Shown here: positions 1 through 8,253 of the stretch, piece by piece
Layout of the letters: each line of letters begins with the position of its first letter
How positions within the stretch are numbered: position 1 is the stretch's first letter
Source: Planctomycetota bacterium
GTDB taxonomy: Bacteria; Planctomycetota; PUPC01; JACPCR01
Length of the DNA stretch: 64,000 nucleotides
NCBI GenBank assembly: GCA_016179685.1
Contig: JACPCR010000078.1
Location: forward strand, 1-64,000
Direction of reading: 5' to 3'
Program-made: the position numbers and the translations under genes
Notes under the pieces: generated by a model
The model's database searches: none
What the model saw: the letters and a program-made list of their open reading frames with translations, nothing else
Told to the model about the DNA's origin: nothing

Positions 1-98
1 AGATTTGGGCGCGGTTAATATCCATCCAGCAGATTTTCATGGCGAGAACTGGAACTATAGGATAAAGCCAAACCGATGAGTTATTTTGTTACAGCACC

Positions 99-770
99 TT
101 AGTCGTGCCGTCTCATGCCCTTGCGGGGCCCCTTCCCGAGAAACTCGACAATAAGCTCCAGCACCTTCTCCCCTCGCTTCTCCACAAACAGCTCCTGCCC
201 GTGCGCCTGCCCGAGAAACACCTCATACTGGGCCTCTTCCTTCCTCGCCTGGAAGAGCTGGTCCGCATACTTGGCATTCTTCTCGTCTTTCGAGCCGATG
301 AGGAGAAGCTGCGCCCGGCTGCGGTCCAGCCCCTCGCAGGGACCGGGCGACAGGAGGATGATCTGCTGGATTCTGCTTGAGCGATCGGCCGCGGCGGCGG
401 CTGCGACGGTCGCCGCCGCCCCGGCCGTGCCCAGGACACAGACCTTGGCCGCTTTTTGGGCCCTCAGGACATTCACCGCGCCCAGGACGTCCATCTCGAA
501 GGCCGCCGGGTCCTTGCCCGGCTTCGATTCGTTGCGCCCCCGCGGGTCGAAGGTGACCGCCGCGAAGCCGAGCTGGGCCAGGCCTTTGCCCAGCGAGTCC
601 CAGAATTCCATCCCCTGCAAGGCGGGAGGGACCAACACCACGCCCTGTCGGCCCTGCCCGTAGAGCCGGCCTGAAATCCGTCCCCCGTCCGGCGTCGAAA
701 ACGTCACCTCGCGTTGTCCCTCGCCGGGCGCCGGGTCAACGCAGGCCAGGATCAACACGAAGAGAACCAT
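99..770 (-). CDS. Alpha/beta-hydrolase-fold lipoprotein, nucleophile missing
   Basis: The 223-residue product starts with a very short hydrophobic stretch ending in LILAC, a lipobox, so it is probably a lipoprotein. The body follows the alpha/beta hydrolase plan: a VVLVPP strand with oxyanion-type loop, a FDPRG segment, a nucleophile-elbow strand (VCVLGTAGA), a late Asp (IGSKD) and a C-terminal His (GQAHG). At the elbow, where the family has G-x-S-x-G, this protein reads G-T-A-G-A, so the catalytic Ser is replaced by Ala while the Asp and His positions remain. It may be a binding or structural relative rather than an esterase. It is isolated: the next genes are on the other strand beyond an attC-like site. 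The Ala-rich stretch after the elbow is also unusual. Substrate unknown. Confidence 0.75.
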   Translation of the reverse strand: MVLFVLILACVDPAPGEGQREVTFSTPDGGRISGRLYGQGRQGVVLVPPALQGMEFWDSLGKGLAQLGFAAVTFDPRGRNESKPGKDPAAFEMDVLGAVNVLRAQKAAKVCVLGTAGAAATVAAAAAADRSSRIQQIILLSPGPCEGLDRSRAQLLLIGSKDEKNAKYADQLFQARKEEAQYEVFLGQAHGQELFVEKRGEKVLELIVEFLGKGPRKGMRRHD

Positions 771-991
771 GTCGGGATGGAGTGGTGGTGAAGGCGCATG
801 AAGTTCCGCACGTGCGCCGGAAGTCGAGGCTTTTGATGCTCAGCCATTGCCGTCGAATTCCCTCCGGCTAAAATGATGAGGAATCGTGATATTGAGGTAA
901 GGCAAATTTGCCCGAAAAGTCGGCCCATATCAACTGATCAGGGCAAATCGACTTGTTGTTCCTGCGTAAGAGCGCGGAGGAGAGGAAACTT

Positions 992-1060
992 ATGACCGCC
1001 AAGCGAGTCGAGGGCGAACCGTCAAAGTTCAGCCACGAGATTGTCCTTGAAAAAGCCTAA
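992..1060 (+). CDS. Possible 22-codon ORF ending inside the attC-like site
   Basis: An ATG with purine-rich ribosome-binding sequence (AGGAG and AGAGG just upstream) opens a 22-codon frame whose TAA lies inside the left box of the attC-like site at 1055. Stop codons inside the attC are common in integron cassettes. No family is recognisable and the frame may be only the tail of a deleted cassette gene. The rest of 771-1140 shows no other coding signal. Confidence 0.3.
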   Translation: MTAKRVEGEPSKFSHEIVLEKA

Positions 1061-1118
1061 CAAATCGTTCCAGCGGACGCGCCACACGGCGGCGCGCCGC
1101 TGAACTCTGACGTTAGCG
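1055..1118 (+). mobile_element. Candidate integron attC recombination site
   Basis: The left box GCCTAAC (1055-1061) is partly complementary to the right box GTTAGCG (1112-1118), which carries the expected G/TT cut site. Between them GTTCCAGCGG (1067-1076) pairs with CCGCTGAAC (1097-1105) with one extra base, and CGCGCC (1078-1083) pairs with GGCGCG (1091-1096), leaving A1077 bulged. Single-strand folding with two extrahelical bases and unpaired spacers next to the outer boxes is the hallmark of attC. The outermost two bases of the right box do not match the left box. No integrase gene lies in the window and I found no second attC after the restriction genes. Confidence 0.7.
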
Positions 1119-1140
1119 GGACAACGATGGCGAGGTCTCA

Positions 1141-2712
1141 GTGAGTATGACCAACGTACGAGAGCAGGGGCTTCGAGAGGTTACGAACAGCGAGGCAGAG
1201 TCACTGCTGCTGGCAGTGGATGACGTCCGGAAGGAAGCTTCCGCACGCTTGGACCCTCGGCGCCGTGCCCAGATGGGGCAATTCCTGACGCCCAGCCCCA
1301 TCGCCACCTTCATGGCCGGAATGTTCGACTGCAGGAAGTCCGAAGTTCGCATCCTTGACCCCGGCGCCGGCGCCGGCACGCTGTGCGCCGCCTTGGTGCT
1401 GACCCTCTGCCAACGACCCACGCGCCCGGCCACGATCTCCGTGACGGCCTACGAGGTCGATCCCCTTCTCGTCGGCTATCTGCGCGAGACACTGGATCGG
1501 TGCGGGACCGCATGTGAGGACGTTGGAGTCTCGTTTCAGGGGCGACTCGTAGACGATGATTTCCTGGCGGCGGGTGCTAACGCCCTCGCCGGTGATCTCT
1601 TTTCAACGGGCGAGCAGGAGCGCTTCGACTGTGCAATTCTCAACCCGCCCTACCGGAAGATCCGCACGGAGTCTCGGGAACGATCGCTGCTTCGTTCGGT
1701 CGGACTGGAGACGACCAATTTGTACACGGGCTTCGTGGCCGTTGCCGCGCGGCTACTGATGCCCGGCGGGGAGATGGTAGCGATTACCCCGAGGAGTTTC
1801 TGCAATGGTCCCTATTTCGAGGCGTTTCGCCGATACTTTTTGCGGGACATGCGTTTCCGCCGAGTGCACGTATTCGACGCGCGCGACTCGGCCTTCGCGG
1901 ACGACAAGGTCCTGCAAGAGAACGTGGTTTTTCACGCCGTGAAGAACACGGAAGCAAAACCGGCCGTCATCGTTTCGGCGAGTCCGGCGCCTGGTGGCGC
2001 TGACCTGCGCATGCGAACGATCAAGCACGACGAACTCATTCGTCCTCGCGATCGTCATGCGATCATTCACGTCGTTCCAGAGAAGGACGGCGAATCAATC
2101 CGTGATCAGCTCATCAGCCTGGGAGGAACGGTCTCCGACCTCGGATTGACGGTGTCAACGGGGCGCGTCGTCGACTTCCGAGCCCGAGACCTGCTTCGTT
2201 CCCAGCCGGGGAAGAACACGGCGCCTCTGATCTACCCGTGCCACTTCAAGCAGGGCTTCGTCGAATGGCCCAATGGCAAGACACGGAAGCCCAACGCCCT
2301 GGCTCTCGGGCCAAGGGCTGAGGAACTCGTGGTCCCCGAGGGCCACTACGTATTGACGAAGCGATTCTCGACGAAGGAGGAACGACGCCGGATCGTTGCA
2401 GCCGTCTACGACCCTGCGCGTGTGAACGCATCCCAAGTGGCGTTCGAGAACCACGTGAACTACTTCCATACGCGAGGTGGCGGCCTCTTAGCAGCCCTTG
2501 CGAAGGGTCTCGCGGCGTACCTGAACTCCTCGCTTGTGGACACCTACTTCCGCCAGTTTAGCGGCCATACGCGGGTAAACGCATCTGATTTGCGGTCTCT
2601 GCCCTATCCCACGCGTTCTGCTCTCATCGCTCTTGGGCGGCGCATCGGGAAGTGTTTTCCTGCCCAGGAAGAGCTTGATCGACTCGTCGATGAGGTTCTC
2701 TTCCGTGGCTAA
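1141..2712 (+). CDS. N6-adenine DNA methyltransferase, PstI/BsuBI type
   Basis: A 523-residue class I SAM-dependent DNA methyltransferase. A GQFLTP segment near residue 55 and the SAM-binding loop DPGAGAGTL (about residue 78) precede the catalytic NPPY of gamma-class N6-adenine enzymes (about residue 175, in ILNPPYRK); a target-recognition half follows. Length and pairing with the next gene match M.PstI/M.BsuBI (about 500 residues), for which the known site is CTGCAG; that specificity is inferred here. Translation can begin at GTG 1141 or ATG 1147, within 30 nt of the attC-like site, so the gene sits like the first gene of an integron cassette. The reading frame looks intact. With its partner endonuclease truncated, it may now act as a solitary methyltransferase. 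CTGCAG occurs inside the operon itself (3161) and elsewhere in the window. Confidence 0.88.
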   Translation: MSMTNVREQGLREVTNSEAESLLLAVDDVRKEASARLDPRRRAQMGQFLTPSPIATFMAGMFDCRKSEVRILDPGAGAGTLCAALVLTLCQRPTRPATISVTAYEVDPLLVGYLRETLDRCGTACEDVGVSFQGRLVDDDFLAAGANALAGDLFSTGEQERFDCAILNPPYRKIRTESRERSLLRSVGLETTNLYTGFVAVAARLLMPGGEMVAITPRSFCNGPYFEAFRRYFLRDMRFRRVHVFDARDSAFADDKVLQENVVFHAVKNTEAKPAVIVSASPAPGGADLRMRTIKHDELIRPRDRHAIIHVVPEKDGESIRDQLISLGGTVSDLGLTVSTGRVVDFRARDLLRSQPGKNTAPLIYPCHFKQGFVEWPNGKTRKPNALALGPRAEELVVPEGHYVLTKRFSTKEERRRIVAAVYDPARVNASQVAFENHVNYFHTRGGGLLAALAKGLAAYLNSSLVDTYFRQFSGHTRVNASDLRSLPYPTRSALIALGRRIGKCFPAQEELDRLVDEVLFRG

Positions 2713-3469
2713 GCGGCCTACGAAGAAACGCAGCGCGACGGTGATACGCATCGACGAGGCGCTCGCAATACTCGCTTCTTTGAACGTGCCGAGGGAGCAG
2801 CAGAACGAGCGCTCGGCACATGTTCTCCTCGCGCTTCCAGGAATGACACGACGCAAGTCATGGTCGGACGCGAGCGATCCGATGCTCGGCATCACCGAGA
2901 TGATGGACGTTTTTCGGGATCAGTTCGGCAAGGACTACGCACCGAACACACGCGAGACCGTAAGGCGTTTCAGCGTACACCAGTTTGTCCAGATGGGCCT
3001 TCTCGTGGCGAACCCTGACGATCCTCATCGCCCCGTGAATAGCCCCGCGAATCGCTACCAAGTGGCGCCTGCGCTCCTAAAGCTGGCTCGCACCTACGGC
3101 ACGCCAGCATGGAAGGCATCGTTGGCGGCGTTCATCGCAACCGCGAACGCCCTTGGAAGGCTGCAGCCCAAAGAGCGCGCGATGGCTCTAGTTCCGGTGA
3201 GACTCCCCAGCGGAAAGAGGGTCTCGCTGACGGCTGGTGGTCAGAACGAACTCGTGAAGAGAATCATCGAGGAATTCTGCCCTCGTTTTACGCCAGGCGG
3301 GACGGTCGTCTATCTGGGCGACACCGGGCAGAAGCAGCGGCACGTCGAAGCCGGGTATCTCGATCGGCTCGGCGTTGAGATCGACGAGCACGGAAAGATG
3401 CCCGACGTGGTAGTGCACCTGCGCGGCAAGGACTGGAAGGATTTGAGAGCATGCTCGAACGGTTATTGA
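2690..3469 (+). pseudogene. PstI/BsuBI-type restriction endonuclease, C-terminally truncated
   Basis: The 259-residue frame from ATG 2690 overlaps the methyltransferase by 23 nt, the usual R-M arrangement. It carries family-typical blocks: SDASDPMLGIT, YAPNTRETVRR, RPVNSPANRYQ, IIEEFCPRFTPGG, GDTGQK and HGKMPDVV. R.PstI and R.BsuBI are about 315-325 residues and continue after the PDVV segment with a conserved acidic/SHGP block and a C-terminal domain. Here similarity stops at residue ~250 (KDWKDL) and the frame ends nine codons later. None of the other frames in the 30 nt before the next convergent gene restores the tail. Some 60-80 residues, including likely active-site residues, are missing. 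An upstream start at 2633 is possible but would overlap the methylase more. Confidence 0.8.
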
Positions 3470-3496
3470 ACGAAAATTGCCGAATCTCCGAGGGCC

Positions 3497-6400
3497 TCAT
3501 CGCTCGCTGGATTCCCCCCCGCGGCCCAGACCGGCCAGGGACTCCTCTGTGGCCAGTCTCAGGACCGCCAGATACGCCAGCCGGGCCACGCTGGCCAGAT
3601 GCTCCGGATGGATACGGTCCGCCGTATCCTCGACGCCGTTGATCCGGCGGTAGTCCCCGGCGAAGAAATCGAGCACCGGAACGCCCTTCTCATGGAACGG
3701 GAAATGGTCGCTTCCCATCCGGAAGGCGTGGGCATCGATGTTCTTTCCTTCAACGAGGCCCAGGCCCGGGAGGAACGGCCGGACGCGTTCGGCCAGGGCC
3801 GGATGGACGGAGGCGCCGATGAGGAAGACCCTGCCATCCGGGCCGGAACCGATGGAATCGAGGTTCAACATGGCCTTCACGCGGGACAGCGGGAGAGGCG
3901 GGTGTTCCACGAAGGAACGGGACCCCAACAGGTCCCATTCCTCGGCGTCGAAGAAGGCGAAGAGGACGGACCGGCGGAGGATGCGTTTGAGGCCGGCGAG
4001 GGCCCGTGCGATCTCGAGGGCTGCGGCGACGCCGGAGGCATTGTCATCCGCGCCCGGGTAGAAGCCGCCTCGATCGTCCCATCCGAGGCTGTCATAGTGG
4101 GCGGCAAGGACGATCACCTCGTCCGCCGCGCCGGAGCGGCCCGCCTCGAGCAGGGCCAGAACGTTCGCTGCTTCCAGCTCCGTCTTTCTTCCCGCGTTGA
4201 TCTCCACCAGGTTGGGAGTGTCCGGATTCCTCCCGTGCCGGAGGGATTCCGTGACTCGCAGATCGAGGGTCTGGATATCGAAGCGCTGCAGAAAATCGGG
4301 CCCGGCGGGCCCGAGGCCGGCCTCGACCAATCTCGCCACGAGGGTGGCCCGGACAGCCGCCGCCTCCTCGTTGCCCGGAAACCGGCTGTAGGAGGCCAGC
4401 ATCCCCACGGTCTCCCTCATCGCCTCCGGTCGAAGCGCCGCCCCCAGATCGCTTGCCAGGTCGCGCCGCGTCCGCTCCGGCGGCAGGACCGCCTCACCGC
4501 GTTCAGCGAGGTTGCCGCCGGAGAAGAGGACGAAGCTGTCCCATCCGTAGTAAAACACGTATGGCCACCGGGAAACGGCCTGATCGGAGAGACCCGAATA
4601 GAACCCGATGAATTCGCCGGGCGCGTCGGGCCGGAGGTCCACGCCGAGGGCGGCGTGCTCCGGGCCGTCGTAGGCCGTATCTCCTGAGCGGAAGCCCTTC
4701 TGTCCGATTCGCAGCCGGCCCGAGCACCAGGGGATGTCGCCGGGGCCGGCGTCCGCCAGACCGGCCCGTCCGAAAAAGGTCGGCAACTGCTCGAAGGGGC
4801 CCAGAAAGAGGGCGGAACGGCGCCGAAGACTCCCTGCGTCCAGGGAGTCCAGCAGCCGAACCTCGAACTTCTCGGATTGGGCCAGGCGCTCGGCCAGTAG
4901 CGCGTAGGGGCTGGCCGTACCTTCAGGGACTCCCAATACGACGAGCGGGCGGCGCGTCAGCAAGGCGTTCAGGCACGGACTCCACTCTTCCTGCTTGAGC
5001 CGTCGAAAGAGGTGGAAGTCCGGGTCCACCTCCACGGCCAGAGGCATCCGGTCCGTGTTGAATTCGAACGAGGCGGTCCGTCCGGAAAGCCGAACACGCT
5101 GTTCGTGCCTTGCTCCGGCGCAGGCCAGCACGACGGGGGACTCGGGCGCGGCAGGCCCGCTTTCATGGCGAATCCGGCCGCGGACGCGGAAGCCTTTGGC
5201 CCGGGGCTCGACGCGAACCTCGTCCAGCAGGAGATCGCAGGCCCCCGGCGTGTCCAGCCAATCGCGGAACAGTCCCGAAAGGGATTTTCCAGAGGTCCGC
5301 TCGAAGGCCTTCTGGAAGTCCGACCAGCCGGCCCGCTGGCCGCCGCGGGTCCGGATCACCCGCTGCAGGCCGGAGCGGAAGGCCTCCTCTCCGACCCACC
5401 GGCGCAGCAGGTGAAAGAACATGAAGCCCTTGCTGTAACCGATCTCGCCGTCGCTCTCGGTCCGCTTCTCCCGGAATCGGCCAAGCGGGTAATCTTGATC
5501 CTCGGGCACCCGAATGGCGTACTTCAAACAGGCCTGCCGGCGATGCCGGGCCGCTTCCTCGGTGCCCTGGTGCAGCTCCTTCTGGAAGTAATTCGACCAG
5601 TAGGTCGTCAGCCCCTCGCACCAGTTGCCGCCCGTCTCGTCCACGAACACGAAGTTGCCCCACCAGTTGTGGACGATCTCATGGTCGAGATAACCCGGCT
5701 TCAGCGATTCCTTGCCGCGTTGGATCACGTGCGGGTCCAGAAGCGTGAAGCCGGGCAGCCCGTGTCCGGTCGAGAAAAAGTTCTGCACGATGGAGAAACG
5801 CCGATAGGGGTAAGGCCCGAAAATGCCCGCGTACGTGGCGAGGTATGCCGATGCCGCGTCGAGAAACAAGTCCGCCTTCGGCAAGTCCTCTGCCAGAAAA
5901 TAAGCGGCGAGGGTGACCGGGCCGGCCACGCGCTCCACACAGCCGAATCGTTGGGCCACCAGCACCAGGCCGTCCGCGGGCACCCCCGAGTCCCACAGCG
6001 ACACCGCCTCGCCGCCCTCTTCCCGCTCCTCGATCCGGTCGCCCTGCGTTACGGCGCGGAACGCCTCGGGCAGGCGGACAACAGCACGGAAGAGGGCGAG
6101 GGAGGCAGGATGATCGGGATACCATCCGCTCTGAGGCGCGAGGTAGACGCCTTCCGGAGCAATCCGGCCCAGGCTCTCCTCGCCGCGGACGAAACTCAAC
6201 CCTCTCTCGCCGGTGATCGAGGAGAGGATTTTTCCCTGGTATTCCCAGGTCAGTGAGGCCTGCCGCATCCGCCCCGGGCCGAGATCGACCTCGATGAGGT
6301 CGTGGCCGCCCTCGACCCGCGTGCGGCTATAGGGCGCGGCTGCGCCGTCCCGGCTCAGACTCAGGATCGACAGATCGGCATTCAGCAGAAACAAAGGCCT

Positions 6401-6586
6401 GCCCGCCCGCGGCTCGAATCGCACCTCGTCCCTGGCCTTCATCACGTGCTCGGCCGGTGAGAGCGTCACCTCCAGAGTGTGCGAAAGGATGCGGGGAAAC
6501 TCGGGCTCGGCCGCGCCGCTACATGCCAGGAAGGACGCTAAGAGACTCAGAAGGACCCGGGAGGCCACCGGACAACGGCCGCTCAC
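3497..6586 (-). CDS. Secreted two-module metallopeptidase: M1-like plus M28
   Basis: Starting at GTG 6586, which overlaps the stop of the upstream pseudopilin gene by 4 nt, the 1029-residue product has a hydrophobic signal ending SFLACSG, probably a lipoprotein signal. An M1-like half follows with the zinc motif HEIVH and a downstream Glu in NWCEGL (about residues 310-335). The canonical substrate-binding G-x-M-E-N motif is absent; the corresponding loop reads STGHGLPG. The C-terminal half is an M28 aminopeptidase: HYDSLGW, GADDNASG, FDAEEWDLLGS, LNLDSIGSG and a final His in DRIHPEH supply the expected metal ligands. M1 and M28 enzymes both trim N-terminal residues, so an extracytoplasmic peptide-degrading role is likely. 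The fusion could be processed into two enzymes. Longer upstream starts would run into the preceding gene and lack a signal. Confidence 0.85.
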   Translation of the reverse strand: MSGRCPVASRVLLSLLASFLACSGAAEPEFPRILSHTLEVTLSPAEHVMKARDEVRFEPRAGRPLFLLNADLSILSLSRDGAAAPYSRTRVEGGHDLIEVDLGPGRMRQASLTWEYQGKILSSITGERGLSFVRGEESLGRIAPEGVYLAPQSGWYPDHPASLALFRAVVRLPEAFRAVTQGDRIEEREEGGEAVSLWDSGVPADGLVLVAQRFGCVERVAGPVTLAAYFLAEDLPKADLFLDAASAYLATYAGIFGPYPYRRFSIVQNFFSTGHGLPGFTLLDPHVIQRGKESLKPGYLDHEIVHNWWGNFVFVDETGGNWCEGLTTYWSNYFQKELHQGTEEAARHRRQACLKYAIRVPEDQDYPLGRFREKRTESDGEIGYSKGFMFFHLLRRWVGEEAFRSGLQRVIRTRGGQRAGWSDFQKAFERTSGKSLSGLFRDWLDTPGACDLLLDEVRVEPRAKGFRVRGRIRHESGPAAPESPVVLACAGARHEQRVRLSGRTASFEFNTDRMPLAVEVDPDFHLFRRLKQEEWSPCLNALLTRRPLVVLGVPEGTASPYALLAERLAQSEKFEVRLLDSLDAGSLRRRSALFLGPFEQLPTFFGRAGLADAGPGDIPWCSGRLRIGQKGFRSGDTAYDGPEHAALGVDLRPDAPGEFIGFYSGLSDQAVSRWPYVFYYGWDSFVLFSGGNLAERGEAVLPPERTRRDLASDLGAALRPEAMRETVGMLASYSRFPGNEEAAAVRATLVARLVEAGLGPAGPDFLQRFDIQTLDLRVTESLRHGRNPDTPNLVEINAGRKTELEAANVLALLEAGRSGAADEVIVLAAHYDSLGWDDRGGFYPGADDNASGVAAALEIARALAGLKRILRRSVLFAFFDAEEWDLLGSRSFVEHPPLPLSRVKAMLNLDSIGSGPDGRVFLIGASVHPALAERVRPFLPGLGLVEGKNIDAHAFRMGSDHFPFHEKGVPVLDFFAGDYRRINGVEDTADRIHPEHLASVARLAYLAVLRLATEESLAGLGRGGESSER

Positions 6587-7185
6587 TGGACCACCATCCA
6601 GTCGGGAAGTTTCAAATCGGTCACAAAAGGATCGCCCCGATAAGCGGATTCCACGACGGGCGGGCCCGGGGCCTGGGCCGCGTCCCGGGCGTAGACGAGC
6701 CCATACTGGTGGATGAAAAAGACGCGACGGCCCGTCTTCCCCGGCTGAACGGGCCAGGCATAGGCGCACCAGAAGGCCTCGCGCTCGTCCGTGACGCTGA
6801 ACTCCTGGCTGCCCAGCCGCCGGGCGCGGTCCGGAAGAAAAAGCCGGAAACGGTAGCCCTTGATCTCGATCGCCGCCTCGGGGTCCGCCTGACGGAAGCG
6901 CTCGTCGAGGTAGGGCGGATTCGCCACGTGACCCCGCGACGTTTTCTCCACCCCGCTGAGTTGCGCAAAGGTGCCGTATTCGCCCGAGTCGTCCTGATCC
7001 TCGTTCATTTCCACCTCTTCACGGAAAGATTCCTGCGCCTGGGCCACATACTTGAGCGTCGTGATGGCCGTCGTCTCATTCGCCGACTGCTTGGCATCCA
7101 GCACGTTGGGGATGGCCAGGATCGCCACGACGGCCAGCACCGAGATGACCACCATGATCTGAATGAGCGTCACCTCCTGTTTCAT
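6583..7185 (-). CDS. Pseudopilin-like protein with atypical N-terminal signal
   Basis: The 200-residue product begins MKQEVTLIQIMVV followed by a hydrophobic helix ending IPN, clearly the N-terminal helix of type II secretion or type IV pilus pseudopilins. Two near-invariant features differ: the Gly before the prepilin peptidase cut is Glu here, and Glu at mature position 5 is Gln. The body (residues 30-200) contains an NETTAITTLKYVAQAQESF segment, typical of GspG/GspH-like minor pilins, then a Pro/Arg-rich globular part. The gene is translationally coupled (4-nt overlap) to the M1-M28 peptidase, so it may be involved in presenting or exporting that enzyme; no other secretion gene is adjacent. 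Confidence 0.75.
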   Translation of the reverse strand: MKQEVTLIQIMVVISVLAVVAILAIPNVLDAKQSANETTAITTLKYVAQAQESFREEVEMNEDQDDSGEYGTFAQLSGVEKTSRGHVANPPYLDERFRQADPEAAIEIKGYRFRLFLPDRARRLGSQEFSVTDEREAFWCAYAWPVQPGKTGRRVFFIHQYGLVYARDAAQAPGPPVVESAYRGDPFVTDLKLPDWMVVQ

Positions 7186-7226
7186 CCCGCGTTCCCCGTT
7201 CGCAGAAAGTGGGTGAGAAATGGCGG

Positions 7227-7580
7227 CTACGCCCGCTGCTGGATCGAAATCTCATGGCCGTCGGGGTCTTTCAGCCGAATCCGCATCGGCCCGCCCTCGA
7301 AGGAGCCATAATCCTCCGGGCCGGCAATCGCCCTGCCCACCAGCAGCGAGTAATAACTCTCCAGGTCGCTCACCTCGAACGTCACGAAGATGTCCTGCGC
7401 CGACGCTTTCCACCCTGGACGCCAGGGCCGATGCAACACCAGCAGCGTCTCACCCGCCAGCAGCCGGAGCGCCTCGTGAGTGCGTTCGACCACGTGAAGC
7501 CCCAGCCCATCCACGTAGAAATCCTCGGACCGCTCCAGGTCGTTTGAGAACAGGGCCACGCTATGCACGGAGAGCTTCAT
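7227..7580 (-). CDS. VOC-superfamily (glyoxalase/bleomycin-resistance fold) protein
   Basis: A 117-residue single-module vicinal-oxygen-chelate protein. The opening (VHSVALFSNDLERSEDFYVDGLGL) and the closing (GPMRIRLKDPDGHEISI) match the two beta-alpha-beta-beta-beta halves of the fold. His at residue 5 and Glu in HEISI are plausible metal ligands. Substrate cannot be read from the sequence. It lies 41 nt upstream of the pseudopilin gene on the same strand and may share its transcript. Confidence 0.8.
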   Translation of the reverse strand: MKLSVHSVALFSNDLERSEDFYVDGLGLHVVERTHEALRLLAGETLLVLHRPWRPGWKASAQDIFVTFEVSDLESYYSLLVGRAIAGPEDYGSFEGGPMRIRLKDPDGHEISIQQRA

Positions 7581-7687
7581 GGTGAAGGTGAAGCGGGCGT
7601 CGAAGCGGCAGGTGAAAAAACCCGGTCGCAGGAGGAAGGCCGCTCCTGGCCCGAATACTACCAGAAGCCCATCCGAAAATCATCTCT

Positions 7688-7723
7688 TGAAATCCACTGC
7701 GCCCTTCGGGCCCGCCGATTTCA
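7688..7723 (-). repeat. Dispersed repeat family A, inverted half copy
   Basis: A 36-nt segment beginning TGAAATCC and ending GATTTCA. Its reverse complement matches 46540-46575 at all but three positions, and the segment is itself an imperfect inverted repeat (TGAAATC/GATTTCA). It lies in a 670-nt stretch with no intact gene. Confidence 0.7.
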
Positions 7724-7750
7724 GAACAAGAGAAATCCACTTTCAAGAGC

Positions 7751-8050
7751 GCGTTCCATCAGGCTTATCGCAAGAAGCTCGGCGTGGATGTAGCGTTTGA
7801 AGGGAGGCAGAAGTTCGGACTGGCTCTGGTGGGCAGGTTGTTCGGAAGCGATGACAAGATCGTGGATGAAGAATGAAGAGAGATTGAGGAAAAACTTGCC
7901 AAGGGCAAAGGCCATCCGATACGGACCGCCGTCCAATGGGAAAGCGATGCATTGGAGGGGGCGGAAGATGCCGACGAGAAGGAGTCTCCGCCGATGATGA
8001 AATCGGGCGGGTCCATCTCCCCGAACTCGTTGGAAGTTGCTGAACCAACT
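7751..8050 (+). pseudogene. Possible decayed gene with one in-frame stop
   Basis: Within the gene-free 7581-8253 interval one plus-strand frame reads like former protein (AYRKKLGVDVAFEGRQKF, then a TGA at 7874-7876, then REIEEKLAKGKGHPIRTAVQ and an acidic stretch). The frame stays open after the stop. Amino-acid composition is protein-like, unlike the Ser/Pro-rich readings of the other frames, but no family is recognisable and no start is visible. Confidence 0.3.
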
Positions 8051-8253
8051 GCGCCTACTGCCTGTCTTCCAGCCCCCGGCTTCCGGCTTGCCGCTTTCCA
8101 CCGCAGTTCTGTGCCGCGCTGGCATGAACGGTGCTTGACACTGGACAGGCTTGGCCCTGCGCACGTCTTCCGGCGAGACTGCGAAAAAAATGCGGGGTCA
8201 ATGGGGGGCTTGAAAGCCCTCAAGATACAAATCTTGCGCACCAGGTTCGTTCT

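Noticed and set aside
1-98. Start of the window as a gene end
   Set aside because: No frame with protein-like sequence or recognisable motif; nothing supported.
1141-3469. CTGCAG avoidance as evidence of active restriction
   Set aside because: CTGCAG sites occur in the window (for example 3161 and 8329), and a depletion test needs a genome-wide count that I cannot run.
4000-6300. Long plus-strand open frames opposite the peptidase gene (e.g. 5012-6256)
   Set aside because: They are antisense shadows in GC-rich sequence: Arg/Gly/Pro-rich, no start signal, no domain, while the minus strand has clear catalytic motifs.
8135-8163. Promoter for the amidotransferase gene (TTGACA at 8135)
   Set aside because: The -10 position reads TGCGCA, so only the -35 matches.
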